Assembly: GCF_030253575.1 (NCBI RefSeq)
Contig: NC_080568.1
Coordinates: forward strand, 24,389,501 to 24,453,500
Length of the DNA: 64,000 nucleotides
Source: Rhododendron vialii
Taxonomy: Eukaryota > Streptophyta > Magnoliopsida > Ericales > Ericaceae
Direction of reading: 5' to 3'
A program made the position numbers and the translations under genes. Below, in pieces: positions 12,827-23,539 of this stretch; the stretch's first letter is position 1; each line of letters starts with the position of its first letter. The notes below the pieces were generated by a model. The model was not told the origin of the DNA and did no database searches. It was given only the letters and a program-made list of their open reading frames with translations.

Positions 12827-15800
12827 TTACAGGTGTTTGGAGAGGATGGACTCAACAACGCCTTGGGCGATAGGGTGATAACTGTCCCGAGCCTCTGAGA
12901 AAACCCTTTTAGCAAAAATCTTCTCTTCCACCTTTCCGATGCCTTGCACGAGCGCAGTATAGAGTGGACGAAGGTACTTCATCCTCCCAACTTCCTTCAG
13001 TGTTTTCTCGACCTCGCTGTGGTAATCTCTGCAACGAGCTGTAATGGCCAGTTGGAGGAATGCTACCTTGACTTCATAATCTTTTGATTCTGCTAGCCTA
13101 TAGTGTGCATCCAAGGCTGAGAGCTGCATATCATAAGACACATGTAACAGAAAACCTAGATTAGCAAACCTCTTCTTGCAATCAGTTAACCGATAGATAT
13201 TTTGAATTAAGAAAAGGAAGTCCACAAGAATTCGAATCCATGCCAGCTTAAATCCAACCATTATGCACCTAAAAAGATATGTTTACAGTGGCTTTGGCTC
13301 TGGAAATCCAACCGTTAGCAAACCTCTTCTTGCAATCAGTTAACCGATAGATATTTTCATGTGTACAGGCTTGAACATCAATGAAATATATATAGTATTG
13401 AAGGAAGAAGGCCAAGAAATGTAAGAGACGCCATGGTCATGTTTAGTGGATATCCTCGAGATGGCCTTTGATGATTCTTCAGCGGACATGAACCATGCAT
13501 GGAGACACAACCCTATAGCACTATTCCAAGATTTCCTAGTGGAGGACAGAACCAATATATAAGGGTGTTGCATGGTGTACTTTGAGTTCTCTGGGCGTTG
13601 TACGAGGGTTCATGGCCACAAATCAAAACAGCATTTGGTTTGGAGAGTAGAGGATTCAATAACCTGTGAACCAAACATGCAAGTTTCTTTCCGAAAAGAA
13701 GGTAGCCAAATGCTGTGCCATCTTGTAGATCATAGTCCTACTTATCCAGTACATGTCGGATAAATTGGAACCAGAGTCCACATTGCAAAATTACAAAGAC
13801 TATTATCCTGCACCTGTATACACAAATCGCTAACATTCTATACCCTCCTAAACCTATATTAGATCTACCAATATTTTTCTTTATCAAACAAAAATAAGCG
13901 GTTGAATACAATCAATGCACCCGACTCGGCTTGACTGCCAAAGCAGTGAGACAAAGTGAACCAATTAGGTTTCCCAAATCAAGATTGTTTTCAACAAAAA
14001 AACACATTTCTCTAACTCAATTTTCCCAAACCAATCAGGTTTCCAAAACCAAGATTATTTTCATGCCAATAATTTTAGGAAACAAAAAAACAAGCTTCTC
14101 TAACTCTTCAATTTTTTAGAAGAATTAAAGAACTCGAGTTAAATCTAAATATTCGTATTCAGTAAATACCATTTTCTATTTGATCCCTTTGGATTTAAAC
14201 TAACGCTACCAAGGTTAATACTACTCCTACTAATTTTAGTTTCTTGCAGTGTTCAACGAGATCTAAAAAATAACATTGTGATAAGTACATACTCTGAAAG
14301 ACAAGCATCTTATGAGTATAATACGCATGAAACCCGCTACCTGTCCAGGGATCAGGTAAGGGAAAAAAAGGAACCCAATAGTCCAACCGTCAATGGTAAA
14401 GTCAAAGATAGCAGAAAAGAGACAGAAAATGTAACCTGTGAAGCCTCGACAGACTTGGGCAAGCTCTCCAAGTAAAGCTCCCACTCCTGTCCTTGCCAAT
14501 CGGCAACTTCATCCTCCCTTGGCATCCGACCAAGCTTGAATTCGTTTGACAGGGATACAATCTTCGAGTATATATTGGAAACTGGCTCCATGGCATCTGA
14601 CGGGATACCAGTACCCTCAGTCCACAATTGCAAGTCAATCTCATTCTCTATTCCAGGTACATTTGCTTTTAGGAAATTGAGAAACATATCAGTGTCAATG
14701 GATTGGAACTTGAAGGTGGCAATATATTTCTTCAGGAATTCATCAAATGCAGACCTTCCAATCTGAGTATGAACCAAAAACAAATCCAATCACGCTTTTA
14801 CCACGAAGGAACCTCCAAAGTCCAAACTGTAATGAAACCAACATACCTGCCGCTCAATGCGCCATAAAAACTGGAAGCCTTTCTCATATGGAACTTGAGA
14901 ATATACATCATCTGGATCAACTCCTTCCTGATTTGTTTTGAGTTTCGTGAATTCCATTTTGTCCTTGAATCTATCCATTTCCTCCACCAAACCCCTCCAA
15001 CCAATTCCAATGTTCAATGCCGCAATGTCTTCCCCTTGTACAGCCTCAACAATCCTCCTCTCCGCATATGTCGTAAAACCCTGGAATTAATAACAAGTCC
15101 CGTAAATTATTATGTTAAGACAAGGACTGTTACAAAAAAAACCCATGCAAACCGTGCCCGCACTTGTAATCAACATTTATATGTCCACCATTTATTTCAC
15201 TTCATTAGTCAATTCCCTCGAACTCACCCTCAATCACTTCGTTTAAAGCACCATACTCAAGACAAGTAAAAATCTTCTCAAACGGTAATATCATAAACAA
15301 ATAAACACTTACTGATGCTAGCAAAAATAAATGCGATTTCCAAAGAAGAAAAAATGGATGATCCAAAGACAAAAACAAATAGTCACCAGTAATTGAAATG
15401 GGCTTGTAAAGTAGCTTGGTAAGTACATTACTACTGAGAAGGTTTGGGATGTGGCTTCTAATGGTATTCTTCACCCTGCGGTGCCGAGGACCTTGTTGCT
15501 AATATTCTCTTTTACCTCAATTTTCTCAACAAAATGATACTCCTTGTTGATTATGGGAATGGACAATTCAGCATCAGGTCAGTGTATAATCTGATCAACT
15601 CCAATGAGCAAGATCCTCTGACATGTAACTGTCTGGCTTTGGAAGCTCCCTTGCCTTCACTTCAAGATATTGACTAATCTCCATAGAAATATCAGAGTTA
15701 TGTCTCATAATAGTGCATGCCCTAGATGCAATATGGAGGTTGAGGATATTGATCATTTGTTTGCTAATTGTTCACATACTCTTGCGACATGGGCGCCTTT

Positions 15801-17880
15801 TCCTAATCTTCAGTATTGGATGAGTATAATTGGCATTTGTAGATTGGATTACTATTCTTAGTAAAATAAAAATTCTGGACAACATGGGATGTCCATAAAA
15901 TATTACGTTGATTGTGATTTAATGGTCATCATTTGGATTAGCAGAAATAGAAAAGTTTTTGATAACGTTGACATCCAGTTTTCAGGACTACAATCAAAGG
16001 GTGATCCGAAAGGGTGCTTTTGGGGATTTTCAAAGGCTTCTTGGACATAAAATGCATGGCATTTATCTAGAATCAGATTCTCAGATTGCGGTGACTCTCA
16101 TCAATGAAGGACCTCCAAAAAATTCCTCATACAGGAACACGATTGAGGATTGCAGAAGTAAGTTGAACAAACCTAAAAGCTCCATTCTCCATTCTCTTTG
16201 GGAAGGAAATTGAGTAGCTGAATGTTTAGCTAGAAAGGGATTGAACAGGAGGCTCATCTGGTGACGCGATGACAGATGACTCCTCTCCGACCAAGGTTCT
16301 GGACAAGTTAGCCGCAGATGTTGCGAGAGTAGCAGTTGCTAGGGGATCAGCCCCTAGCCAAGTTCATTCTTTATGTGTTTCTGTTTTGTATAATTTCTGG
16401 TGAACCAAAAGAAAGATATTGGAGTGTTTTATTTGCAGAAAATAGGTTATCGATCTTGTACTTTATCTCAAAAATTTTAAAAGATAGTCAAGATCAATAT
16501 GGTGACATCCATACAAAAAACTCATCCTAAGATTTGAATCCTATTCTCTGGAGGGAAAAAAACACAATATGGTAATACCAAACCAAAACAAACCGAGCCT
16601 TAAAGTCCCAATTATTGGGATCGAAGAAACCAATAAGGTAATCCAATTTAATAAAAAAACAGGTTTACGTTATTCTATCCCTACATCTAAGTGGATGACT
16701 AGATAACATCACCTAAGTTATGCATTGTTCATGTGCAAAGACCAACAAAGAACAAATTGTCCATTTCGCGCTTGGTAAAATTTCTTTAATTGGAAGAACC
16801 CCACATGCAAAGCACGCACACATCTATGTAGTAGAATAAAGAGTTGAAGACTATAGCAGCAAGTAAATCCATTTATACCTCATTCAACCAAAAGTGGTCA
16901 TTGGTCTTGTTAGTAATCAAATTCCCAGTCCAACTATGAGCGAGCTCGTGCGCCACCACCTGAGCCCCACTAGCATCACCCTTGATCACCGTTGGCGTCA
17001 AGAACACCATCCTGGGATTCTCCATACCGCCATAAGGAAAGCTCGGCGGCAACACCAGCAAATCAAACCTCTCCCATTCATACCCCCCAAACAAACTCTC
17101 CCCAACCCCAATCATGTCCTCCGTACCCGCAAACTCCCTCGCGGCGGCGTCCAGCACCGCCGGCACGGCCTCGGCGTAGACCCTAGTCCTCGGCCCCACC
17201 TCCCTCCACCCAATCTCCCCGACCGCAAACGCGAACAAGTAGGGCGGCACGGGCTGTTCCATCACAAACTCCTCCACCACCCTCCCTTCCGCGCACCACA
17301 GGGCGTCGTCGCACGCCGCGGCCGCCTCGCCCGCGGTGGGCGGCCTCCGGTCGACGTGCCGGGCCGCCATCACGGCGGACAGCTGGCGGGGCACGTTGAG
17401 CCTAGCGGAGTAGCAAACCCTGGCGGCCGGGGTGTCCTGGCAAGGGAAGATGGAGCGAGCGTGGATGGACTGGCACTGGGTGTAGACGAAGGGCAAGGAT
17501 TTGCTTAGAGTTTGAGGAGGGGAGAGCCATTGGAGGGCGGAGGAGGAGGGGGAGGTGGTGAAGGCGATGAGGATTTTGTTGGAAGTGTTGTTAGAGAGGG
17601 AGACGGTGAGGGATTGGCCCTTGATGGAATCGGAGGGGGAGGAGAGAGAGAAGGGGAGGGGGGAGTTGGTGAGGGGATCGGTGACGGAGGAGATGGAGAG
17701 AGAGCGGGTGTCGAGGGAGATGACGGCGGGGGAGTGAGGAGGAGGAGGGGTGGGAGGGAGAGAGAGGAGAGCGGAGGCGTGGATGGTGGAGGAGGAGAAG
17801 TCCAGGTAGAGAGAGAGGGAGATGTGGGTGGTTAGAGGGTGGGAGGAGTCGGTGAAGGAGTGGGGGTCGATGAGTGCCAT
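12827..17880 (-). CDS. LTA4H: Leukotriene A-4 hydrolase-type M1 aminopeptidase
   Basis: Zinc metallopeptidase of family M1, LTA4H-like; plant members act as cytosolic aminopeptidases and may hydrolyse epoxides (family knowledge). Four exons on the minus strand: 17880-16879, 15080-14847, 14762-14436 and 13123-12827, all GT-AG and phase 0, giving 619 aa, the usual length. Exon 1 holds the substrate-binding GGMENP (284-289) and the zinc site HELAHSW (H311, E312, H315) with the third ligand in WLNE (E334). Exon 2 holds PYEKGF (397-402) with the conserved active-site tyrosine; exons 3-4 form the helical C-terminal domain ending VVESILSKHL. ATGG context supports the start. Exon 1 is strikingly GC-rich and low-complexity at its 5' end. 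Intron 1 contains a LINE relic and intron 3 a 43-bp duplication. All catalytic residues are present, so it is probably functional. Confidence 0.93.
13161..13357. repeat. Exact 43-bp direct repeat spanning the LTA4H intron 3 acceptor side
   Basis: A 43-base word beginning TTAGCAAACCTCTTCTTGC occurs identically at 13161-13203 and 13315-13357. Both copies are in intron 3, just upstream (in gene direction) of the last exon. It is probably a short segmental duplication; a duplicated splice site is not evident. Confidence 0.85.
15540..16330 (+). pseudogene. LINE ORF2 relic: zf-RVT and RNase H-like fragments
   Basis: Decayed 3' part of a non-LTR retrotransposon inside intron 1 of the LTA4H gene, opposite strand to the gene. 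Around 15670-15800 is the zinc-binding reverse-transcriptase tail signature CPRCNMEVEDIDHLFANC followed by W. About 16055-16250 resembles the RNase H tail, with LESDSQ, TIEDCRSKL and VAECLARKGL. Upstream, WKLPCLHFKIL-like text appears only when frames are switched. Stops and frameshifts separate the blocks, so it is inactive. The reverse transcriptase core is missing and no poly-A tail or target duplication was resolved. Confidence 0.75.
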
Positions 17881-18265
17881 TGGGGAGATGTCAAGGTTTT
17901 CAGGGTTAGGTTTTTGTCTTTTCGTTTATAGAGCAGCAGGCAGCAGCAGTTGTAGTGAAGGAAGAAGACGGGGGAAAGGAAATGTTACAGTATTTCTGCA
18001 GCCAAACAAGTGAAAATGTGTCTTATGGTTTGTTTAATGGCTTCAAGTTTTTTTTTGTTTTTTTGGTGTTCTTGTGTTGTTCGTTGTGTTTTTTTTTTTT
18101 TATAAATCAGGTATCCGGACCAACTTGACCAGCTTTCACACTTCTCAACTAATCTTATGGGACAAATTTCACCGTTCACTTGTGGGGATCTCAATTAAAA
18201 TTAGAGCGAAGCTCTACATGGATTGGTCCCAAAGAAATTAATGACATTTAAGAAATTTCAAATCT
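17881..18265. other. Upstream flank of the LTA4H gene
   Basis: Contains the 5' leader and presumed promoter of the minus-strand peptidase gene. A T-rich tract at 18044-18102 and otherwise unremarkable sequence; no TATA box assigned. Confidence 0.4.
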
Positions 18266-18380
18266 AGGGCTTGTTCGTTTGGGGACTTTAAAGCCCCTGC
18301 GCACGAAATTCAATACATTTTCTTTATCTATCTTTCTCCATTCAAACCCCCTTCAAAACCCAAAATGAACAAGCCTATAG
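18266..18380. mobile_element. Short Tourist-like MITE
   Basis: Inverted ends TAGGGCTTGTTCGTTTGGGG and CCAAAATGAACAAGCCTA bracket about 115 bp of non-coding sequence. Target duplication not clear. Confidence 0.55.
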
Positions 18381-18393
18381 GAGAGAGGAAACC

Positions 18394-18540
18394 CTTGAGT
18401 CCTTGACCACCAGACCAAACGTTTGCACCATTATCACAACTCCTACATGAAGTCCAATCAAATGTTGCCCCTTGACCGCTAGACCAAACGCTTGCACCAT
18501 TATCACAATTCTTACATAAAGTCCAATTAAATGTAGCCTA
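18394..18540. repeat. Tandem duplication, two units of about 72 bp
   Basis: CCTTGACCACCAGACCAAACG and the text after it are repeated once, starting CCTTGACCGCTAGACCAAACG at about 18472. Both units contain TTGCACCATTATCACAA and AAGTCCAAT. The copies differ at several positions. Non-coding. Confidence 0.8.
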
Positions 18541-19019
18541 ATTAAGATCCCAATTGTGTTACATATACGAGGGTCTCACAAATATGTGACAGACTGTATT
18601 TGGTGTTGTGTTTGAATTGTTATGTTATAAGACTTTTCCTTAAGATCCGTTGCCTCGATCCCACGCCGGAGAAAAGAGATGAAAAGGAAAAAGGGGTGTC
18701 TTGACATTTTGTGCCAAGTTCCTACTTCAAGTTGTCATGGGAAGGATCCAAAGAAACCCCCTCCGCAAGTCACAACACGTATCGGAGGCATTTGAGTAAT
18801 TCGAACTTTTTTAACATTTGAATTCTTGATATAATAAAATAAGTCTTAATCAGATTTCAGCGAATATAAAAGTCATTTTAGTAATTAGAGCATCAGCATC
18901 AGCCTCAACCAATTACCTAATGCAAAACCATGCATCAGCTAAAACGCATTCACGTAAATTTTCAAGTTATCAAACAATCGGAACAAGTGACAGCCAATCC
19001 CCAATAACAGAATGAATTG
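18541..19019. other. Intergenic DNA, nothing identified
   Basis: No coding signal. A GAGCATCAGC-type start near 18888 resembles a Tourist end, but I found no partner end. Confidence 0.4.
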
Positions 19020-19608
19020 AATAATAAAAGGGAGAATTTTTCATAAGTCCACTATAGCACTTTCTAAACTCATCTAGTCCACTTTTAAGTTTCATAACCT
19101 ACTAAGTCCACTACTAATTTTAATGACAAAAATATCCTACCTAAGAAACAAGGGCCTTGTTTGGCTAACACGAAAATATATATTTTCCAATTTTTTCATT
19201 TTTATTGCAATTAAGTCGCTGCCGCCGCCACCACTACCGCCGCCGCCACCGCCGTCGCAACTGCCATCACGCCACATATAACAAAAAACGTATTTTTTCA
19301 TTTTTCTAGATTTTTTTATTGAACTCGTTACACTTAACATTTAACGTTATATATGTGGCAAATTTCTCTTTTTATTTTTTCCTATTTTTCTTGTATTGAT
19401 TTTTTAACGTTATATGAGTGATAAAAATTTCCTAACATACAACATTAAATGTGTGGCAAAAATTTTCTAACATTCAACATTTCTTTTTTGTTTTTCTTGT
19501 TTTTAGTATTTTAACGTTATATGCTGGTCCATATAAAACATATAACATTATATGTGAGTTTTTGAATATCTAAATATCCAAAAAAATAAAAAATAAAAAA
19601 TAAAAAAT

Positions 19609-19790
19609 AGAACATATAATATTATATTTGAGCTTCTGCAATTCTGAATTTCACAAAAAAATAGAACAGAATATATAACATTATATATGAGCTTCTATAG
19701 TTCTAAATCTCACAAAAAATAGAATATATAACATTATATCTGAGCTTCTGTAGCTCTAAGTCTCACAAAACATGACATATAAAATTATAC
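19609..19790. repeat. Diverged tandem repeats, period about 53-60 bp
   Basis: Three units share ATATAACATTATAT, then GAGCTTCTG/TA, then TCTAARTCTCACAAAA. GAGCTTCT recurs near 19630, 19690 and 19743. Part of the AT-rich TIR element; non-coding. Confidence 0.65.
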
Positions 19791-20178
19791 GTTCTCAAAA
19801 CAATATCATATCTTTCCAATAATATTATATATCTCAAAAAATAACATTATATGTTCACATATTATGCCACCATTATCCTTATTTTCAGTCGCGTCTTGAA
19901 TCCCAAGTTGAATGTTGATGAGGCCACAGGGGAATCGAGCTTCATTTTTTCACAGTTTCTTCATCAAAACCTTCATCGAATCCTTCAAAATTTGTGATTT
20001 TCTACCTCCGAATAGCATTCCCATAACCTCTATATCTACATATATACATATTCAAAACAACATAAACAACATTAATATATCTCAAAAATGATATATAATA
20101 TTATATGTGCCCTAGGAAAAACACATATTACACATGACAGAAGTTCACATATAACGTTATATGCTTTGTTGTCCATCA

Positions 20179-20284
20179 CTTATTGAATTGGTCCACGCAG
20201 CGGCCTCTTCGATTTGCTTCTAATAATATATGGATATATCCATATGTGCTTTTGAGAGGCCGTTGCGCGGACCTATTCAATAAG
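20179..20284. repeat. GC-rich 31-bp word, left-side copies 1 (inverted) and 2
   Basis: A word of the form GAGAGGCCGCNGCGCGGACC followed by WATTCAATAAG stands out in AT-rich surroundings. It occurs inverted at 20179-20210 and direct at 20254-20284. Three more copies lie to the right of the Copia at 29014-29044, 29212-29243 and 29629-29659. Confidence 0.85.
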
Positions 20285-20348
20285 AGAACATATAACGTTA
20301 TTAGTTCCTCTTTCTTTCTTTTTTGAGTTTTACAGGACAAAATCTCAT
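20223..20348. repeat. About 125-bp segment duplicated at 28983-29097
   Basis: The segment from ATATGGATATATCCATATG through the GC-rich word to TAACGTTATTAGTTCCT and GAGTTTTACAG is repeated in direct orientation just right of the Copia (28983-29097) with few changes. The copies were neighbours about 120 bp apart before the Copia inserted between them. Confidence 0.8.
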
Positions 20349-20426
20349 ATACAACGTTATATGTTCTCTATGCAAATTGAAATATTTTTTTTATGTCAAT
20401 ACAATATATATATATATATATATATA

Positions 20427-21739
20427 TGTTAGAAATAATTGATTTTGATTATATTTTTGGCATAATTGATTTCTTAAAAAGCAATGTTAAAATTGCAGTT
20501 ATTAAAATCTCTATTGACTTGAACAAACCAATATACATGATCAATTTGTGTACAAATCTTTTCTAGGAAAGGAAAGTCCCCTGGCTCGTACTTGTCTTTA
20601 GCATGACAAATAAAGGAACCCTTTATTAAATCTTGGCCCACCTATTTTATGACTTTGGTCCTTACTGGTTTTGGCTATTTATAGGCATCCTATTTTATCA
20701 AATAAAAGAAAAAGTTAGAAGACTTAGAAACTCTCTTTTGCAAAGTAGAGACAAGTGGACAACCAGTAGTTTCTGCAGTTTTGGTTCAGTTCACCATTGT
20801 TGACTTTGGAGTTGTGCATTTAAGCCTCAAGATCGTTGCAGATCAAAATTTTCCGAAGATTTCGGCAGTTTTGGTTCAGTTCACCATTGTTGACTTTGGA
20901 GTTGTGCATTTAAGCCTCAAGATCGTTGCAGATCAAAATTTTCCGAAGATTTCGGCAGTTTTGGTTCAGTTCACCATTGTTGACTTTGGAGTTGTGCATT
21001 TAAGCCTCAAGATCGTTGCAGATCAAAATTTTCCGAAGATTTCGGCTCAACGTTCATAAGGTGCATTTAATGAAGAGCAATTGTTGTAGAAAAAAGATTT
21101 CGACTCAACGGAAAGAACACAACGTTCATATTTTCTTCCTTATAAAAGAAAGGCTTCTGCACCAGAATAAAACAACAAAAAAAAAGCTTCATCAGAGAAA
21201 ATACTTAGAGCAATCTTCTCATACACTTCATTTTTTTTAATTACTTTGAGAGATTTGTGAGCAAAATTGTTATATCTACTATTTGAGGATTGTTGTAATT
21301 GTGAGCTACAAATTCTATTATCTTTTGAGCGATCAAGTGTTTGAGAAATCAAACACTGGTTCTGTAATTCCAAAAACAGGGGTTTTTGTTTTTGGAAGGG
21401 GTGGTTTTTTTTTTTAAGGATTTTGTACTTTAAATCCTTGCGGTTGTCTAGCTTCTCCGGAAAGCTAGGAGCGTCGGTAATTGTAAGCACCCGCAAGGCT
21501 TACTGGTGTAATTCCATTTTTATTAGTGGAACCTTCAAGCGATTGTCTTGGAGAGAAGTGGAGTAGGCTGGGCCGTGGACAAATTCAGACCGAACCACTA
21601 TAAACTGGTTTTGCACTTCTTAACTCTCTCTATATATATTTGCTAATTAGTTATTTGCCTTGTAGATTTTAACTGGTAATTTTTAATTAGCAACCGTATT
21701 CACCCCCCCCCCCCCCCCCAGGTTGCTGTCTGGGTAACA
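20427..21739 (+). repeat. Copia 5' LTR
   Basis: Begins TGTTAG and ends TAACA. Contains three tandem 90-bp units, a TATATATATT-type run near 21630 and a C homopolymer at 21702-21719. It is 1313 bp against 1306 bp for the 3' LTR; most of the difference is the C tract. Confidence 0.95.
20776..21045 (+). repeat. Three tandem 90-bp units in the 5' LTR
   Basis: The unit starts GCAGTTTTGGTTCAGTTC and ends CCGAAGATTTCG. Three copies follow head to tail and are nearly identical. As 90 is a multiple of three, one frame stays open through the array and yields a 92-codon reading frame, most likely a by-product of the period. Present also in the 3' LTR at 27979-28248. Confidence 0.9.
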
Positions 21740-21741
21740 AT

Positions 21742-21755
21742 TGGTATCAGAGCTT
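21742..21755 (+). other. Primer binding site (initiator tRNA-Met type)
   Basis: TGGTATCAGAGCTT lies two bases after the LTR end. It is complementary to the 3' end of plant initiator tRNA-Met, the usual minus-strand primer of Copia elements. Confidence 0.9.
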
Positions 21756-21787
21756 GGACTCTTGTCTAAAGACTTTACAGTCTAAGA

Positions 21788-23512
21788 GTGATTATGGCAA
21801 CCACATCCTCACACATCGAGGGTCTATCAACCAACAGACCACCTTTGTTCAATGGAACAAACTTTGCCTACTGGAAAAATAGGATGAGAATTTATATCCA
21901 GTCCATAGATTATAGTTTATGGAAAATTATCACGATCGGACCCAACATCCCCATGAAAACTGTAGAAGAGACCTCTGTGGTCAAGACTGAGGCTGAATGG
22001 AATGATGCAGATATGCGTAATATAGAATCAAACTCCAAGGCTATGAATATTTTATATTGTGCTCTAGATTCTGCTGAATATAATAGAATCTCTATCTGTG
22101 AAACTGCTAAAGAAATTTGGGATAAATTGATAGCTACTCATGAAGGAAATAGTCAAGTAAAGGAATCAAAAATAGATATTCTAGTACACAATTATGAACT
22201 GTTCAAAATGAAACCTGAAGAATCTATTTCTGATATGTTCACTAGATTTACTGATATCGTTAATGGTTTAAAATCTCTTGGTAAATCTTATACTAACTCA
22301 GAAATGGCAAGAAAGATTCTCAGGTCCATGACAAAGTCTTGGGATACTAAGGCATCAATCATCTTGCAAACCATGGACTTCTCCAAATGTACTATGGATG
22401 AACTTATGGGCACTCTCATGACAGAAGAGATACATCGCAAGCTAAATGAGGAAGTCGATACAAAGAGGAAAGATATCGCTCTAAAAAGTACTACCAGTAA
22501 ATCAAAGAACACCGAGGAAGCAAGTAATGAAAGCGATGATGATGAAGAGATGGCCTTAATCACAAAGAATTTCAAGAAATTTCTCAAGAAAAAGAATGGA
22601 TGGAAAGGAAGGAAATTTCTCAAAAAGAATGAGAACAAAGAAGATGATGGCAAACGTGATGAGATGATCTGTTACAAATGCAGAAAACCAGGGCATATGA
22701 AAGTTGATTGTCCTCAGTTCAAAAGGTTCAGCAAAAAGGACAAAAAGAAAGCAATGGTAGCAGCTTGGGACAACAGTGAGGACAGCAGCTCAGAAAGTGA
22801 CGAGGAAGCTGAAGTGGCAAACCTCTGTTTAATGGCACTAGAAGAAAATAAGGTATATCATGACTCCTCATCTCTTTCATTTGATGAATTACAAAAAGCT
22901 TTTAGAAGTTTGCAAGTTGATTTTGAAAAAGTAAAATCAAAGAATAAAGCTTTTAAGAAACTCGCCAAAGAACTTTCAAATGAAATGAATAATTTGATTG
23001 ACGAGAAAAATGCTTTAGAAGAAGAAAATGAAAATTTGAAAAATAGTTCTAACACTGATCTTCTTGATAAAAAAATTAAAGATTTAATTATAGAGAGAAA
23101 TGCTCTGGAAGAAGAAAATGAGAATTTGAGAAAAGCTTCAAATGTTGATTTTTTGCATAAACAAATTGATGATTTAACTAAATCTCTTGAAAAATTAACG
23201 ATGGGTAAAGAAGCCTTAGACTTACTTCTTGGAAAACAAAGATGTTCTTTTCATAAAGCTGGAATTGGTTATAATCCCGACGAACATAAAAATCTTTACA
23301 AAAATCTTTTTAATAAAAGCACTTCACCTATTCGTCCTAAAATTACTTGTCATTATTGTGGTATAATAGGACATATTTCACCTTCATGCTCTATGAAGAG
23401 ACTTTCATCTGTTCATGTTAACAAGACTTGGGTTCAAAAGAACCAAACATACCCTATTCAAGCTAACCAACATGGACCCAAGATGATATGGGTACCAAAA
23501 ATCAAGTTTTGA
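21788..23512 (+). CDS. Copia Gag polyprotein, 574 aa
   Basis: Capsid-like Gag of a Copia retrotransposon. The N-terminal 240 or so residues have the gag-polypeptide/UBN2 pattern (NGTNFAYWKNRM, WDKL, FTDIVNGLKSLG). A CCHC zinc knuckle CYKCRKPGHMKVDC is near residue 295, preceded by a Lys-rich stretch. A long Glu/Asn/Leu-rich coiled coil covers about 365-475 with internally repeated EEENENL. A second knuckle CHYCGIIGHISPSC is near 521. It is intact from ATG to stop. It ends before the protease, which lies in another frame, so production of Pol from this copy would need a frame change. The role is particle assembly and RNA packaging in the cytoplasm (family knowledge). Confidence 0.93.
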   Translation: MIMATTSSHIEGLSTNRPPLFNGTNFAYWKNRMRIYIQSIDYSLWKIITIGPNIPMKTVEETSVVKTEAEWNDADMRNIESNSKAMNILYCALDSAEYNRISICETAKEIWDKLIATHEGNSQVKESKIDILVHNYELFKMKPEESISDMFTRFTDIVNGLKSLGKSYTNSEMARKILRSMTKSWDTKASIILQTMDFSKCTMDELMGTLMTEEIHRKLNEEVDTKRKDIALKSTTSKSKNTEEASNESDDDEEMALITKNFKKFLKKKNGWKGRKFLKKNENKEDDGKRDEMICYKCRKPGHMKVDCPQFKRFSKKDKKKAMVAAWDNSEDSSSESDEEAEVANLCLMALEENKVYHDSSSLSFDELQKAFRSLQVDFEKVKSKNKAFKKLAKELSNEMNNLIDEKNALEEENENLKNSSNTDLLDKKIKDLIIERNALEEENENLRKASNVDFLHKQIDDLTKSLEKLTMGKEALDLLLGKQRCSFHKAGIGYNPDEHKNLYKNLFNKSTSPIRPKITCHYCGIIGHISPSCSMKRLSSVHVNKTWVQKNQTYPIQANQHGPKMIWVPKIKF

Positions 23513-23539
23513 TATGTTATTGTAGGTATGTCTCAAATC

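Noticed and set aside
16894..17508. Plus-strand 204-codon frame rich in His/Pro/Arg
   Set aside because: Also an antisense shadow of LTA4H exon 1; no domain, and composition explained by the GC-rich coding strand.
17512..17835. Plus-strand Gly/Glu-rich open frame of 107 codons
   Set aside because: It is the antisense shadow of the GC-rich first exon of the LTA4H gene, whose frame carries real M1 motifs.
20776..21045. Three regular repeats as a possible CRISPR-like array
   Set aside because: The units are contiguous 90-bp copies without unique spacers, inside a plant retrotransposon LTR.
22288..22653. Minus-strand frame opposite Copia gag
   Set aside because: Shadow of the Lys/Glu-rich Gag coding strand, read as Phe/Leu/Ser.
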